Notes under the pieces: model-generated | The model's input: only the letters and a program-made list of their open reading frames with translations | Databases searched by the model: none | Told to the model about the DNA's origin: nothing | From: Microplitis mediator | Lineage: Eukaryota; Arthropoda; Insecta; Hymenoptera; Braconidae | Length of the DNA: 64,000 bases | Assembly (NCBI RefSeq): GCF_029852145.1 | Contig: NC_079979.1 | Location: forward strand, 5,804,501-5,868,500 | Direction of reading: 5' to 3' | Shown: one piece after another, positions 45,452-55,800 of the stretch | Numbering within the stretch: the stretch's first letter is position 1 | Layout of the letters: each line of letters starts with the position of its first letter | Translations under genes and position numbers: made by a program

Positions 45452-47527
45452 ATGCTTGGCTGGACAATTCTCGGCCCAGTTCATGAACTATCTCATCGTT
45501 CACCTAGCCTGTCTCATCATATCATCTCAAATGCTCAACGGCACGACTCTCTCACCAAGTTCTGGGAACTTGAAGAAGTTCCAGAGTCCTGCAACGAAAC
45601 TCTCACCGTCGAGGAAGCTGAGTGTCAAGCTCACTTCCTATCTCGTCATATTGCGCAGCGCTGTCTCAACCGTCTCATGAAGCGTCTTTCTCAAAACCCA
45701 GAACTTCAAGGTCAATATACTGCGTTTCTCAACGAGTATGAATCACTCGGACACATGACTCGAGTCTCATCTACATCTCCTGAACCTTCTCATGTATATT
45801 ATTTACCTCATCATTGCGTTGTTCGCGAAGACAGCGAAACCACCAAGTTGAGGGTCGTGTTCAATGGTTCAAGCAAGACATCATCAGCCAGCTCTCTCAA
45901 TGATCATCTGCATATCGGCCTAAGTCTTCAAGCAATGATCTGTGATGTTCTGCTGTACCTCAGAAGTCACAGATTCATCTTTTTGACAGACATTATTAAG
46001 ATGTTTCGTCAAATTCTCATCCACTCTGATGACAGGGACTATCAGCGCATCCTCTGGACAGAGAATGGTCTCACTGTGGCTTATCAACTCAACACCGTCA
46101 CATATGGCACTCGACCAGCACCATATCTTGCTGGCAGAGCTCTCAAACAACTTCTCATCGACGAAGGGTCTCAATATCTACTAGCAGTGCAACCCTTTCA
46201 AAAAGGCAGCTACGTCGACGACATCGGCGGCGGTGCCGACAATCTCAGCGATCTCAACGACATTGCAAACAATGTCGAGGCACTTTGCAATTTAGGTTGC
46301 TTTCCACTAGCTAAATGGAAGAGCAACCACCCTCAGTTCAGCAAAATCTCATCATCACTCAGTCGAGAAGATTCTCATTCATTCTCAGACCACATCGCAA
46401 AGATCTTGGGTCTCTCATGGAATTGTCAAGAAGACGTTCTCACCTTTACTGGCAAGACGTCTCAAACTCTCAGCATCACCAAGCGCACCATCACCTCAGA
46501 GGCTGCTCAGCTATTTGACCCTCTGGGTTTAATCTCACCAGTAATTGTCAAAGCAAAAATCATCATCCAGGACCTTTGGCTACAAAAGGTCGACTGGGAT
46601 GATTCACTCTCACCAGAGCTAGTTCACCGATGGAAAACTTTCCGCGATGAACTACCTCAACTTTCTCATCTCAGAATTCCTCGATGGATCAATCTCATCC
46701 CAAATTCATCTGGCATCGAGATTCACGGGTTTTCTGACGCATCTCGAGCTGCAATATCTGCAGTAATATATCTCAGAGTCTGTCAACCTGGCGAACAAAC
46801 TATCATCTCTCTCATCTGCTCAAAAACAAAAGTCGCACCACTCAAATGTCTCACAATTCCTCGACTCGAACTCTCAGCTGCATTATTGCTCTCAAAACTG
46901 GCATTCATCGATCAAGTTGGTGTAATCCGAGTCGGTGGACTTCTTCAAAATTCAGCATTGGATGCTGAATGCAAGCATCCAGCAATCCTTCCTAAGGATT
47001 GTATGCTTTCACGTCTCATCATCTCAGACTCTCATCTACGCCCTTTGCACGGAGGTACCTGGCTTACTTTATCTCATGTTCGCAAGAAGTGTTGGATAAT
47101 TGGTGGACGAGCTCCAATTAAGAACTTCATCCATCGCTGTCTCACCTGCGCACGAATGCGGGGAGTCAGATCTCAACAGCTCATGGGTCAACTTCCATCT
47201 CATCGGGTCTCACCATCTCTCGTCTTCGAGAACACTGGAGTCGATTACGCCGGTCCAGTGTCTCTGAAGTTCTTTCAAGGATGCGGTACTAGATGCTATA
47301 AGGGCTGGATCGCTGTCTTTGTCTGTCTCTCAACATCAGCCGTTCATTCGGAGGTTGGCACAGACTACTCCAGTGAAGGCTTTCTCAAGGCATTCCGCCG
47401 TTTCACTAGTAAACGGGGAATTTGCCGCACACTTCGAAGTGACTGTGGAACAAACTTCAAGGGTGCTGATCTCATTCTCAAGCAACTTCTCACCGGCGCT
47501 CTCAAGGAATCATCTCATCTACAGTAG
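45452..47527 (+). pseudogene. BEL copy B Pol, reverse transcriptase to integrase (691-codon open frame)
   Basis: The longest open frame of the window. Order: LGWTILGPVHE connector; reverse transcriptase with VVFNGSSKTS, FLTDIIKMF, and an intact catalytic YVDD in GSYVDDIGG; the FDPLGLISPVIVKAK and GFSDASRAA region. Near 46903 the frame jumps in phase from LLSKLAF to VIRVGGLLQNS, deleting most of RNase H that copy A partly keeps. The integrase zinc region follows (HGGTW, then CLTCARMR), then the core with Asp in GVDYAGP and Asp in LRSDCGTNF. A TAG at 47525 stops the frame before the catalytic Glu. Confidence 0.88.
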
Positions 47528-48178
47528 CATCTCGCCAATGATGGAACCCAGTGGTCATTCAACCCACCTGGGGCTCCTCATATGGGAGGAAATTGAGAGG
47601 CTGCAGTAAAATCAATAAAGTATCATCTCCAGCGAACCATTGCTGATACACATCTCACCTATGAAGATTTCTCAACTTTTCTCATACAAGTTGAAGCTGT
47701 TCTCAATTCTCGTCCTCTCAGCGCACTCTCAGAGGATCCGGACGATCTCACTGCTCTCACGCCCGGACAATTTATCCGAGGTGCTGCCATCAACTCCATT
47801 CCAGAACCTAATCTCACCGCAATCTCAACCTCAAGATTATCTCATCTGCAACATATTCAAGAACGCTTACAGCATTTCTGGGACCGGTGGTCTACAGAAT
47901 GCTTACAATCTCATCAATCAATCTCAAAATGGAATACCTCTCATCACGACATCGCGGTTGGATCACTTTTCTTGCTCTCAGACGAGTGGTATCCACCAAC
48001 AAAATCGCCGCTCGCCCGTGTCATCCAACTACATCCTGGTGCCGATGGTCTCATCAGAGTGGTCACTCTCAAAAATGCATCACCAACTCTCAAAAGGCCA
48101 ATCAGCAAACTAGTGCTATTGCCCGTCTCATCGACCACGAAAGATTCTCATAAATTGTCTCACTTCTCCAACGAGTAG
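47528..48178 (+). pseudogene. BEL copy B integrase C-terminal part
   Basis: Same frame after the TAG: GAPHMGGN, a TGA where Trp is expected, then EAAVKSIK carrying the catalytic Glu. The BEL C-terminal region follows (VEAVLNSRPL, LTPGQFIRG, QHFWDRW, PLARVIQLHPGADG), ending in TAG at 48176-48178. Confidence 0.82.
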
Positions 48179-48194
48179 GAGAAAGCGGGGAGAA
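48177..48194 (+). other. Polypurine tract of BEL copy B
   Basis: AGGAGAAAGCGGGGAGAA directly abuts the 3' LTR. Confidence 0.75.
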
Positions 48195-48837
48195 TGTTCA
48201 AATCTCCCGCGCTCAGTTATTCTATTCTCACCGTCGATATCTTATCGCCGGCATTACCGATCAGTCATCTACTATAGGCGGCTCCGCTAGTCGCGTTCTC
48301 ATACAAGGGACCGCTAGAGTGGGGATGAAGCAGACGGATGCGCTGTCTCTCGCACTTTCAACGCTCTCTCTCACTCATTCAGTTACAGTGATTTCATGGC
48401 TGACGCCTCGTGCTCTCATAAATCTTACCGTAATATCTTTTGCGATTTTATAAAAGTAATCAGTGCATTTATCTCATAATAATTCATAATAATTATATCT
48501 GGCATTATTTTTGTTCTCATTTTTAATCTCAGTATTAGTTTTGCATTAATTAGTCTCACCTCGTGTACCGGCACTTTTCGCGCCTCGACGCCATCTTGGC
48601 CACGTGTTGATCGCGAGTGTAATTCTCATTAAAATTAACATTTATAATATAAAATAATCTCAAGTCTCATAATAAACTATTAGCATAAAGTGTATATATT
48701 GTAAATAAAATATTTATAGTGTTTATTCTTGCAAATTTGAAGTGTTAAATAAATTTATTCATTGCCCGTCAATTCACACACACTAGATCCTCTGATCCTC
48801 GCACTTGATAATTAATTAGTTATTAATTATTTAAACA
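48195..48837 (+). repeat. 3' LTR of BEL copy B (643 bp)
   Basis: TGTTCAAATC to TTTAAACA, followed by target duplication AGTTA. Contains AATAAA in the segment missing from the 5' LTR. Confidence 0.9.
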
Positions 48838-48842
48838 AGTTA

Positions 48843-49435
48843 TTCTTAACAATAGTTTCGAGAATGTTAGAACGAAGTTGAGGTTTTAATATTGAGCCTG
48901 ACTGCTCTCTATGGTTCTATATCTCAGACTGACTTCTCTTGATCGAGAAAAACTAGAGTAACTCTTATCAATACGTTTGGGCATCAGACCCGCGCATCGA
49001 GTCATATGGAGGGGTCATTCAAGATAACGCATGTTCTCGAATGATCCATTCTAATATTTATTGAAAATACTTAGTTCTCACGATATCTCCACTTTTGTTA
49101 TTAACAAATGAGTCACTTATTTATTAACAAAAGCTATCTTAAACAAAATAGATATTTGTGCAGCTGCACGTCTCGAGGATTAACTCGAGGCGTCAGCGCT
49201 TATTTATATTTGATAAAATATAGAAAAATAAGTTTATCAACTATTACTCATATCTTTAACGTTCAAATGTCTTAAATAATATTATTCTATTATTATATTA
49301 TATTATTTTATATGATTAATTAAATATTATTGGAATTACTAGATTATCGATATTCGATATAATGAGTTAGATTTCAGGTCGGTAATTAAGGAAGTAAAAG
49401 CTTACGTCATCTGCCATACAGGCTGGGACGTAACA
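48843..49435 (-). repeat. Gypsy B 3' LTR, second piece
   Basis: Continues 42208-42462 and matches 61197-61789. Confidence 0.92.
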
Positions 49436-50459
49436 CGCCCCAACCCGGTAGACGAGCGCCCTCGCTCGTTCGGGCCTTATCTGTGAAACATACTAAATAT
49501 TAAAGTTTCATTTTACCGACGTAAAATCTCTACATATTTAATTTCTTTAATATATCATATTTTCGTGTTCATTTTATATTTTTTTTTCTTAAATCATTAG
49601 AGAATTATGTTCACATATCAATTTACTCATGTAATATTATTCAATATAAATGTATTATTCACTATAATGGTTACATTAGCAAAAAAAAGTTGTTATTTCG
49701 TTTATTTCTTGAGATTATTATTGAAAAATAATTATATTATTTACTTATCCATTTATTCATTTATTTATTATTTTTTTTTTTATTTTTAATAAGCTTTTTT
49801 TTTTATTTCCTTCTTTTTTTATAACTAAATTATTAAATAACTATTAATTTCAGTTGTGCATCTGGAAAAGAAAAAAAAATTTCTATTGTTTTATTTGTCT
49901 ATTATTAATTTATTATAATAAAATTTTTCTTTTTATCCATTTTTCTTTAGTGTATCTATACAATATATTCTGTTTAACTTATCTTTTTAATTATTTTACT
50001 TTTTCTTTTCTTTTCTATTCGCTTTATACTTTCAATATTTCATGTTGTTTTAATTTCAAAAATTTGGTTACTATTCGGTCATTTTTACGATTACCTATTA
50101 TCTATTCTGCGTTATATTGTTAACTATAATTATTAGCTATTATTATACTGGTTCTAGAATATTATATTTCTAGCGTTATTTAATTCGTTTGTTTTTATAA
50201 TCATTATTTTTTTATTTATTTATTTATATTTTTTTTTTATTATTTAATCTTATATTTGCTAAAAATTTAATTTCAATTATGTCTTTCAAAAGTATTCGTA
50301 TTAGAATTTTAATTTCCTTAATCATACGTAGTTATTAAATCAGAACATGAACTATTTGATATTATTTATTTTTTTTGTTACTTTTAATGAATCATTTGTT
50401 CCCTAGAGTTACTTTAATGCGTTTTCGAAAAGGTATTGGTGTAAAAAAAAAATTTCGAT
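49436..50459 (-). other. Gypsy B 3' untranslated region
   Basis: Extremely AT-rich and non-coding. Next to the LTR, read on the minus strand, a short purine-rich GGGTTGGGGCG is a candidate polypurine tract. The + strand frames in this stretch are low-complexity. Confidence 0.55.
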
Positions 50460-51380
50460 TCACTTATAAGCTATCTTAGCTCTGTCGCAATAGATAAGTT
50501 TTCTTTTTCCAGGTTTACATTCAATTTCTATGTCGTTTTTATCTGGAAAAATTTCGGTAATTTTATAAGGACTTAAATAATTGTCATCAAATTTACCGTC
50601 TCTCTGGTTTTTTATTAAATAAATATTTTGACCTGTTTTAAACTTTACGAGATTTATTTTCTTATCATATCGGACTTTGGATTTAAATTTTGAATTTTCT
50701 AAATTTTCTCTTGCTTCTTTTCTTGATTCTAACAATCGAGTTGCGAGTTCTTTAACATAATCTGCGTATGTAGGGATATCGTCTAAATATGAAAATTCTG
50801 ATGGTAATCGCACTTCTTTACCAAAAACTAATCTACATGGGGTGAACTTTGTACCTTCGTGTACACTCGTATTATAAGCAAAAGTTGCATGAGGCAACCA
50901 TTTATCCCAGTCGTTTTTATTTGTGAAATGTTTGATATAATCTGTTAAGACTTGATGACTTCTTTCTAATGAACTATTTGATTGAGGGTGAAAAGCTGTT
51001 GTTTTTATTTGTTTCATTTTGAAAGTTTTAGCTAAACAACTCATAACTTTACCTATAAATGCCTGACCTTGGTCGGTTAAAATTACTCTTGGGCAACCGT
51101 GTTTTAAAATAAAATATTCTACTAACGCTATCGCAATGTCTTTGGCTGTCATGAATTTTAATGGTATTGCGAAACAATATTTAGAGAGATCATCTTGCAT
51201 CGTTAAAATGTATGAATAACCGTTTGCCGATGTTTTATTCGGTACTACTATATCTAATGCTAATTTATCCCAAATTTCTGCGGATGTATCGGTAATTACC
51301 ATCGGTTGTTTTGTTTTAATTCTAACTAATTTTTTTTTTTGACAACTGATACATTTTCTAACAAAATCTTCGACATTTTT
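50460..51380 (-). pseudogene. Gypsy B integrase
   Basis: 280 codons from the internal Met at 51302; the frame extends upstream to CISCQ of the zinc-binding domain. One TAA at about 51378 separates it from YFWDNI of the preceding frame. The catalytic triad is visible: Asp in LALDIVVP, Asp in LTDQGQAF, Glu in SSLERSH. The C-terminal part (GQNIYLIKN, LSPYKITEI) is a typical gypsy chromatin/DNA-binding tail. This is the least damaged domain of the element. Confidence 0.88.
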
Positions 51381-53330
51381 TTAAATATTATCCCAAAAAT
51401 ATCTTTGTCTGATTCTATTGTAAGTTTTAGTGACACCTTTATGACCTGCCATTGGGGTTTCATGATTCTCTGCCATTATCTTTTGTCTCTCTTCTACCGG
51501 AGGTATTATTATTTTATCTCTACAAATGATTATTTTAATATCGGTTCCCTTAAATGTTTTAGCTATAATATTTTTAATTTTTGACCATACAGTTTTGGGT
51601 AAATTACTTCGTCCTTGAGAAACACTAATTGATTTTAATTTTGATTTTTCCATATATAATTTTAAATTTTTAAAAGCTTTACAATAATCTTTTTCGGTAG
51701 CTACATCTGTGTTGTTATTTTGAATAACTAACGCAAGTACTTTTCTTTTAGGTGTTCCCATTTTGATTACTTGACCTACTTTATATTCAGCAAATGGACT
51801 TAAATTTAAATATCCTGACAATAATAATTGTTTTCCTATTTCGCTTGGAACGGGACCATCTGTATTGAAAAAACATAAATAACTATTTTTTTGCGTTTCT
51901 AAATTGTCTCTAGTTTCTATTATATTATCGTTGCTAAAGTCGTTCGACATTACTGAAACTACGGATGAATCATCGTCTGAATCTATTTGTCCATTAGACG
52001 GATTATTATTTTCTGCTATAATTACACTGTCTATTTGTTCTTGATTACTATCTGAATTTAGTTCTGTTAAATTTTGTTGAAAATTTGTTATATTACTAGA
52101 TAAATTTATTTGTTCGATTTGATGGTTTTCATCGTTAAATAAAATTATTTGTTCTCGTTGATCAAAATTTTGGTCATTGAATGAATTAATTCGTTCGACT
52201 GAACTCGAATTTTGATCAATGGGTGGATTTATATGTTTCGCAGGATTTTGTGGTTCTCTATTTGGAAAGGAATTTTGGGAATCGATCGGTTGTACATTTT
52301 TATTTTTTACTCTCAATTTATTCTTTGAAAGCTTATCATTTGCATTTTGTTGGCGATTAATCGCTTCAAGGGTAGCCATTATTTTTGGCAATTGGGGTAG
52401 AAAATTATTTTTATTATTTTTGGGTTTTTTTGTGTTTATTTTAATATTTTCTGAAAGTTTTTGTATCTTATATGGAATGTGTTTTTGTGTATGCGTATGT
52501 TTATCTTTATCTGTACAACACGAGCACGTTTTGGGCTTACGCTGTCTTTTTGACCTGCGTAGCTGCGGTTCGCTGTTAGTAAAATTATCTATCGTTTGAC
52601 TATTTGTTACTACACGATGTTTTTCTATGGCTTTACTAGGACTTTGTTGTCGTGGTTCGTCATTATTGATTTTAGGATTATTTTTTATTTCTACTTTCTG
52701 TACGTTAGTTTTATTTTTATCAATGTTTACAATAGTCGGCGGTATTACGTTATCATCGGATGACGTCTGTATGTCCATCGGTCGTGTAAGTGAGTTGTTA
52801 AAAGTAGTTTTATCAATTTCCATATTTACATGAGCGTTAGATTCGACATAAGGATCTACATGCACTAAAGCTTCTACATTTAAAATTTTTGGGTGGTCAC
52901 CACCTTCTTCTGATGACCATGGAATCGTGCCTCCGTCTGTCTCGTCTGTATTTGATTCGTCGTCTGAGGTGTTTAGAGTAATAATTTTTTTTGTCTTATT
53001 GCTAGTTTTTACTATTTTTCTGCGTGTGTGAACTGCTGGGGAAGGTGTGAATTCTGCTAGTCTATGTAATCTTTTAATTTGAGAAAGTACTGATTTGTTT
53101 TTATTGATTTCTGTATTTTCAATATTTGTCTGTGGTCTTAAATTTGAGGTTGAAGCTGTAATTAGCGTCTGTACGTCTGTTAATAATGGTAATGAAGGAT
53201 CAGTGATTTTAGGAGTTTCAGGTATATACGAATGTGAGGATTGAGATGATGTTGATAAATTACGAGATTTCTTATGTTCTGGGAATTTTATAGATTTATT
53301 TGCTATATAAGAAAGACCAAAATCTGTCAA
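51381..53330 (-). pseudogene. Gypsy B linker with macro-like segment and integrase zinc domain
   Basis: 649 open codons. The first 480 residues are low-complexity Asn/Ser/Lys-rich with a Cys cluster (CSCCTDKDKH). Residues about 483-603 (51522-51884) look like a macro domain (see separate entry). The C-terminus holds the integrase HHCC zinc finger start (NHETPMAGH), then YNRIRQRYFWDNI, then the TAA. The frame is open throughout, which is notable in an otherwise damaged element. Confidence 0.7.
51522..51884 (-). other. Macro-domain-like segment within gypsy B Pol
   Basis: About 120 residues with the order and predicted strand/helix pattern of a macro (ADP-ribose-binding) domain: NTDGPVPSEIGKQLLLSG (ligand loop and first helix), YKVGQVI, VLALVIQNNNTD, then a helix FKNLKLYMEKSKL, then SISVSQGRSNLPKTVWSKIK and the strand IKIIIC. 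The similarity is structural pattern recognition only. The match to the usual GxGxxG loop is weak. Confidence 0.5.
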
Positions 53331-54121
53331 ACAAGAATCGTCACTTGAATACGAAGGGTGATTCTTTTTCTTAGAGCTGCCGCATCATAAATGTCTCCTG
53401 GTGAGGATGATTCGTCAGAATAATCAGGAAGTATAATAGATTTATTTGACTTAAAATTTTCGAAAGGTTTTCTTTTATTATTTTTTAAATTTTCATTAGA
53501 TGTTACTTTATTAATTTCTTTATTATTTTTATTTTCATCATTAAGATTGGAATTTTTATTCAAAAGATTTCGAGGATTATAATTTTTCAAGTTTTTATTT
53601 ACTTGATCATTTTCATTTTTATTCTTATTCATTCTTGATTCGGTTTCTGAAATTTTATTATATGGATTATACCGTCTAACGTTAGATTTTTTCTTTTTTA
53701 AGTTTTTATTTTCACCGGTATATCCGTTTTCCGTATTTTTGACCACTAATCACCGATCGATAGAGTAGCTAATCCTGTTGCCGTCGCTAGTATTTTTGAC
53801 TATTGGGTCCGTAGTTAATTTATCGATGGGCCCAACCATTTGAGTTCTTGATTAATTTACTTTACTTTTTTCGACCGAATTTTTATTATCGACCGCTCGA
53901 GTATTTGGCTCGAGAATTTGAATTACCGAATTTATTTTACTACTTGAATAACTTTCCTCTGAACTTACATTTTCTTCCGTATTTTCGCTTAAATTTACAT
54001 GCAATTTATTTTCATTAATATTTCGCGTTTTTAATTTTTCTTCTGAGTTACTTGACTCTGTATTAGTATATTTTTTGGATTTCTTTATTATGACTATTCC
54101 GGAGTCAGATGGATCCGAAGA
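53331..54121 (-). pseudogene. Gypsy B Pol, region between RNase H and linker
   Basis: Low-complexity Asn/Lys/Ser-rich translation with in-frame stops. The open frame 53327-53746 covers the last part. It joins GIARL at the end of RNase H to the linker frame. Confidence 0.5.
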
Positions 54122-55390
54122 TCACAATCTAGCGATTCCAGGTTTACCAGGTCGCCATTTAATTTTAATACGATAAACTTCGCTGTTTTCGATTACTGGG
54201 TTACGCGATAAAGCGTCCGCGTTGGTGTTTATTTTACCTGCATTATATAATACGGTATATTCGAACTCTTTAAGCCGTTCTCTCCATCTCATTACACGCG
54301 ATGTTGGGTCATTCATATTATTTACCCACACAAGCGGTCTGTGCTCGGTGACAAGAGTAAACTCTCTGCCATAGAGATACGGTCTAAATGTTTTCATACC
54401 GAATAAAGCTGCGACCACTTCTTTTTCAGTGGTCGAATAATTCTTTTCGTGTTTATTAAGCACACGAGAAGCTGCCGCGACGATAGTATCCTCTCCAATT
54501 TTTCCTTGTGAGAGAATTGCTCCAACTGCATAGTTAGATGCATCGGTCGTTAAAATTAACGGTTTCGAAAAATCAGGATATTGCAATATCGGAGCTGTAC
54601 ATAGTTTGTCTCGCAAGGTTTCAAAAGCTACCTGATGTTCAGGCGTTCATGTAAATCTTGCGTTTTTATTTGTAAGATCAGATAGGCACTTAGCGATTTT
54701 TGCGAAATCTTTAATGAATCGCCGATAATAACCAGCAAGTCCAAGAAACTCTCTTACTTGTGTTGTATTTACGGGTGTTTTGAAACATTTGATCGCTTTA
54801 ATTTTATCGGGATCGGGCTTGACACCGTCAGCAGATATAAGATGGCCTAGATAAATTACTTCTTTCTTTAATAATACACATTTATCAGCTTGATGAGTTA
54901 GATTTGCACCACGCAAACGTTCGGCCAGTTTTTCAAATTTAGTATTATGTTCTTCTAGAGAACGTGCGTAAATAACGATATCGTCTAAGTAAACAAAGAG
55001 ATCAGCTCCTTGTAACCCGCGTAAAACTAAATCCATTAACCTTTGGAACGTTGCAGGAGCATTTTCAAGTCCAAATGGCATTCTATTAAATTGATAATGA
55101 CCATGAGGAGTTGTAAATGCTGTTTTATGTTTATCTTTTGGATGCATTTTAATTTGGTGAAATCCAGATTTTAAATCGAAAATTGAAAAATAAATTGCGC
55201 CACCCAGTTGATCAAGAATATCATTTATCAACGGTAATGGGTATGCGTCTTTAATAGTTTTTTCGTTTAATTTACGATAATCAATTACTAAACGCCATCT
55301 TTTGTTGCCTTTTGAATCAGCCTTTTTAGGTACTATCCATAGAGGGGAATTATAGGGAGAGGTCGAAGGTTCTATTATGTCCATTAACAT
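54122..55390 (-). pseudogene. Gypsy B reverse transcriptase and RNase H
   Basis: Reverse transcriptase 54647-55390 is open: LWIVPKK, LVIDYRKLN, FDLKSGFHQI, MPFGLENAPATFQ, the catalytic YLDD in FVYLDDIVIYA, and FLGLAGYYRRF. A TGA at about 54645, where TGG (Trp) is expected before TPEHQ, separates it from RNase H (54122-54616). RNase H reads LTTDASNYAVGA, TTEKEVVAA, TEHRPL (Glu where Asp is usual) and NADALSR. This is standard Ty3/gypsy order. Confidence 0.9.
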
Positions 55391-55800
55391 TTATTCTGTA
55401 ATTTGTTTTTGAATTTCGTCTTTTTGTGCAGGTGGATGTCTGTATTGTCGAGTATTTACCGGTACGTCATCGTTAGTAGGTATACTGTGTGCCGCTGTCT
55501 CTGTAGCGCGCAATGATTCTCCTGGAATGTGGAACAGGTCAGCGTATTTTTCTACAAGAGAAACTATCGCTTTACGCTCTTTTCCATTCAAATGTTTTAA
55601 ACACAAGAGTTTTAACACTTTATTGACACGATTTTCCCCTGCCGTGGTACTTTTATCGTATTTGTCTGTGTCGTCTTGCGTCAAAGTACTGTCCTCGTCT
55701 TCACTTGTCCCAAAGGGGTACAGTGGAATTACGGGCACTTTTACTTTAACATCTTTACTAAGAGTGTCACGATATTTAAATATCGCGGCATCTTCGCATT
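55391..55800 (-). pseudogene. Gypsy B Pol N-terminal of the reverse transcriptase
   Basis: The frame can be followed upstream past the Met at 55738 as CEDAAIFKYRDTLSKD to about 55798, where an unrelated insertion begins. It includes LVEKYADLFHIPGE, the conserved lead-in to gypsy reverse transcriptase. A stop lies between it and MLMDIIEPS. Confidence 0.8.

Larger units (their letters stand above)
42463..48837 (+). mobile_element. BEL/Pao retrotransposon, copy B (two LTRs)
   Basis: A complete but damaged element. LTRs lie at 42463-43036 and 48195-48837, both starting TGTTCAAATC, and the target duplication AGTTA occurs at 42458-42462 and 48838-48842. The primer site, gag and pol are in BEL order (Gag, aspartic protease, reverse transcriptase, RNase H remains, integrase). 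A purine tract precedes the 3' LTR. RNase H is mostly deleted in frame, and several stops and one frameshift are present. Confidence 0.93.

Noticed and set aside
49607..50123. Two + strand Phe/Tyr/Ile-rich frames
   Set aside because: Extremely AT-rich untranslated region of gypsy B; low complexity only.
52219..52833. Plus-strand frames rich in Phe, Leu, Ser and Cys
   Set aside because: Antisense shadows of the gypsy B linker frame.
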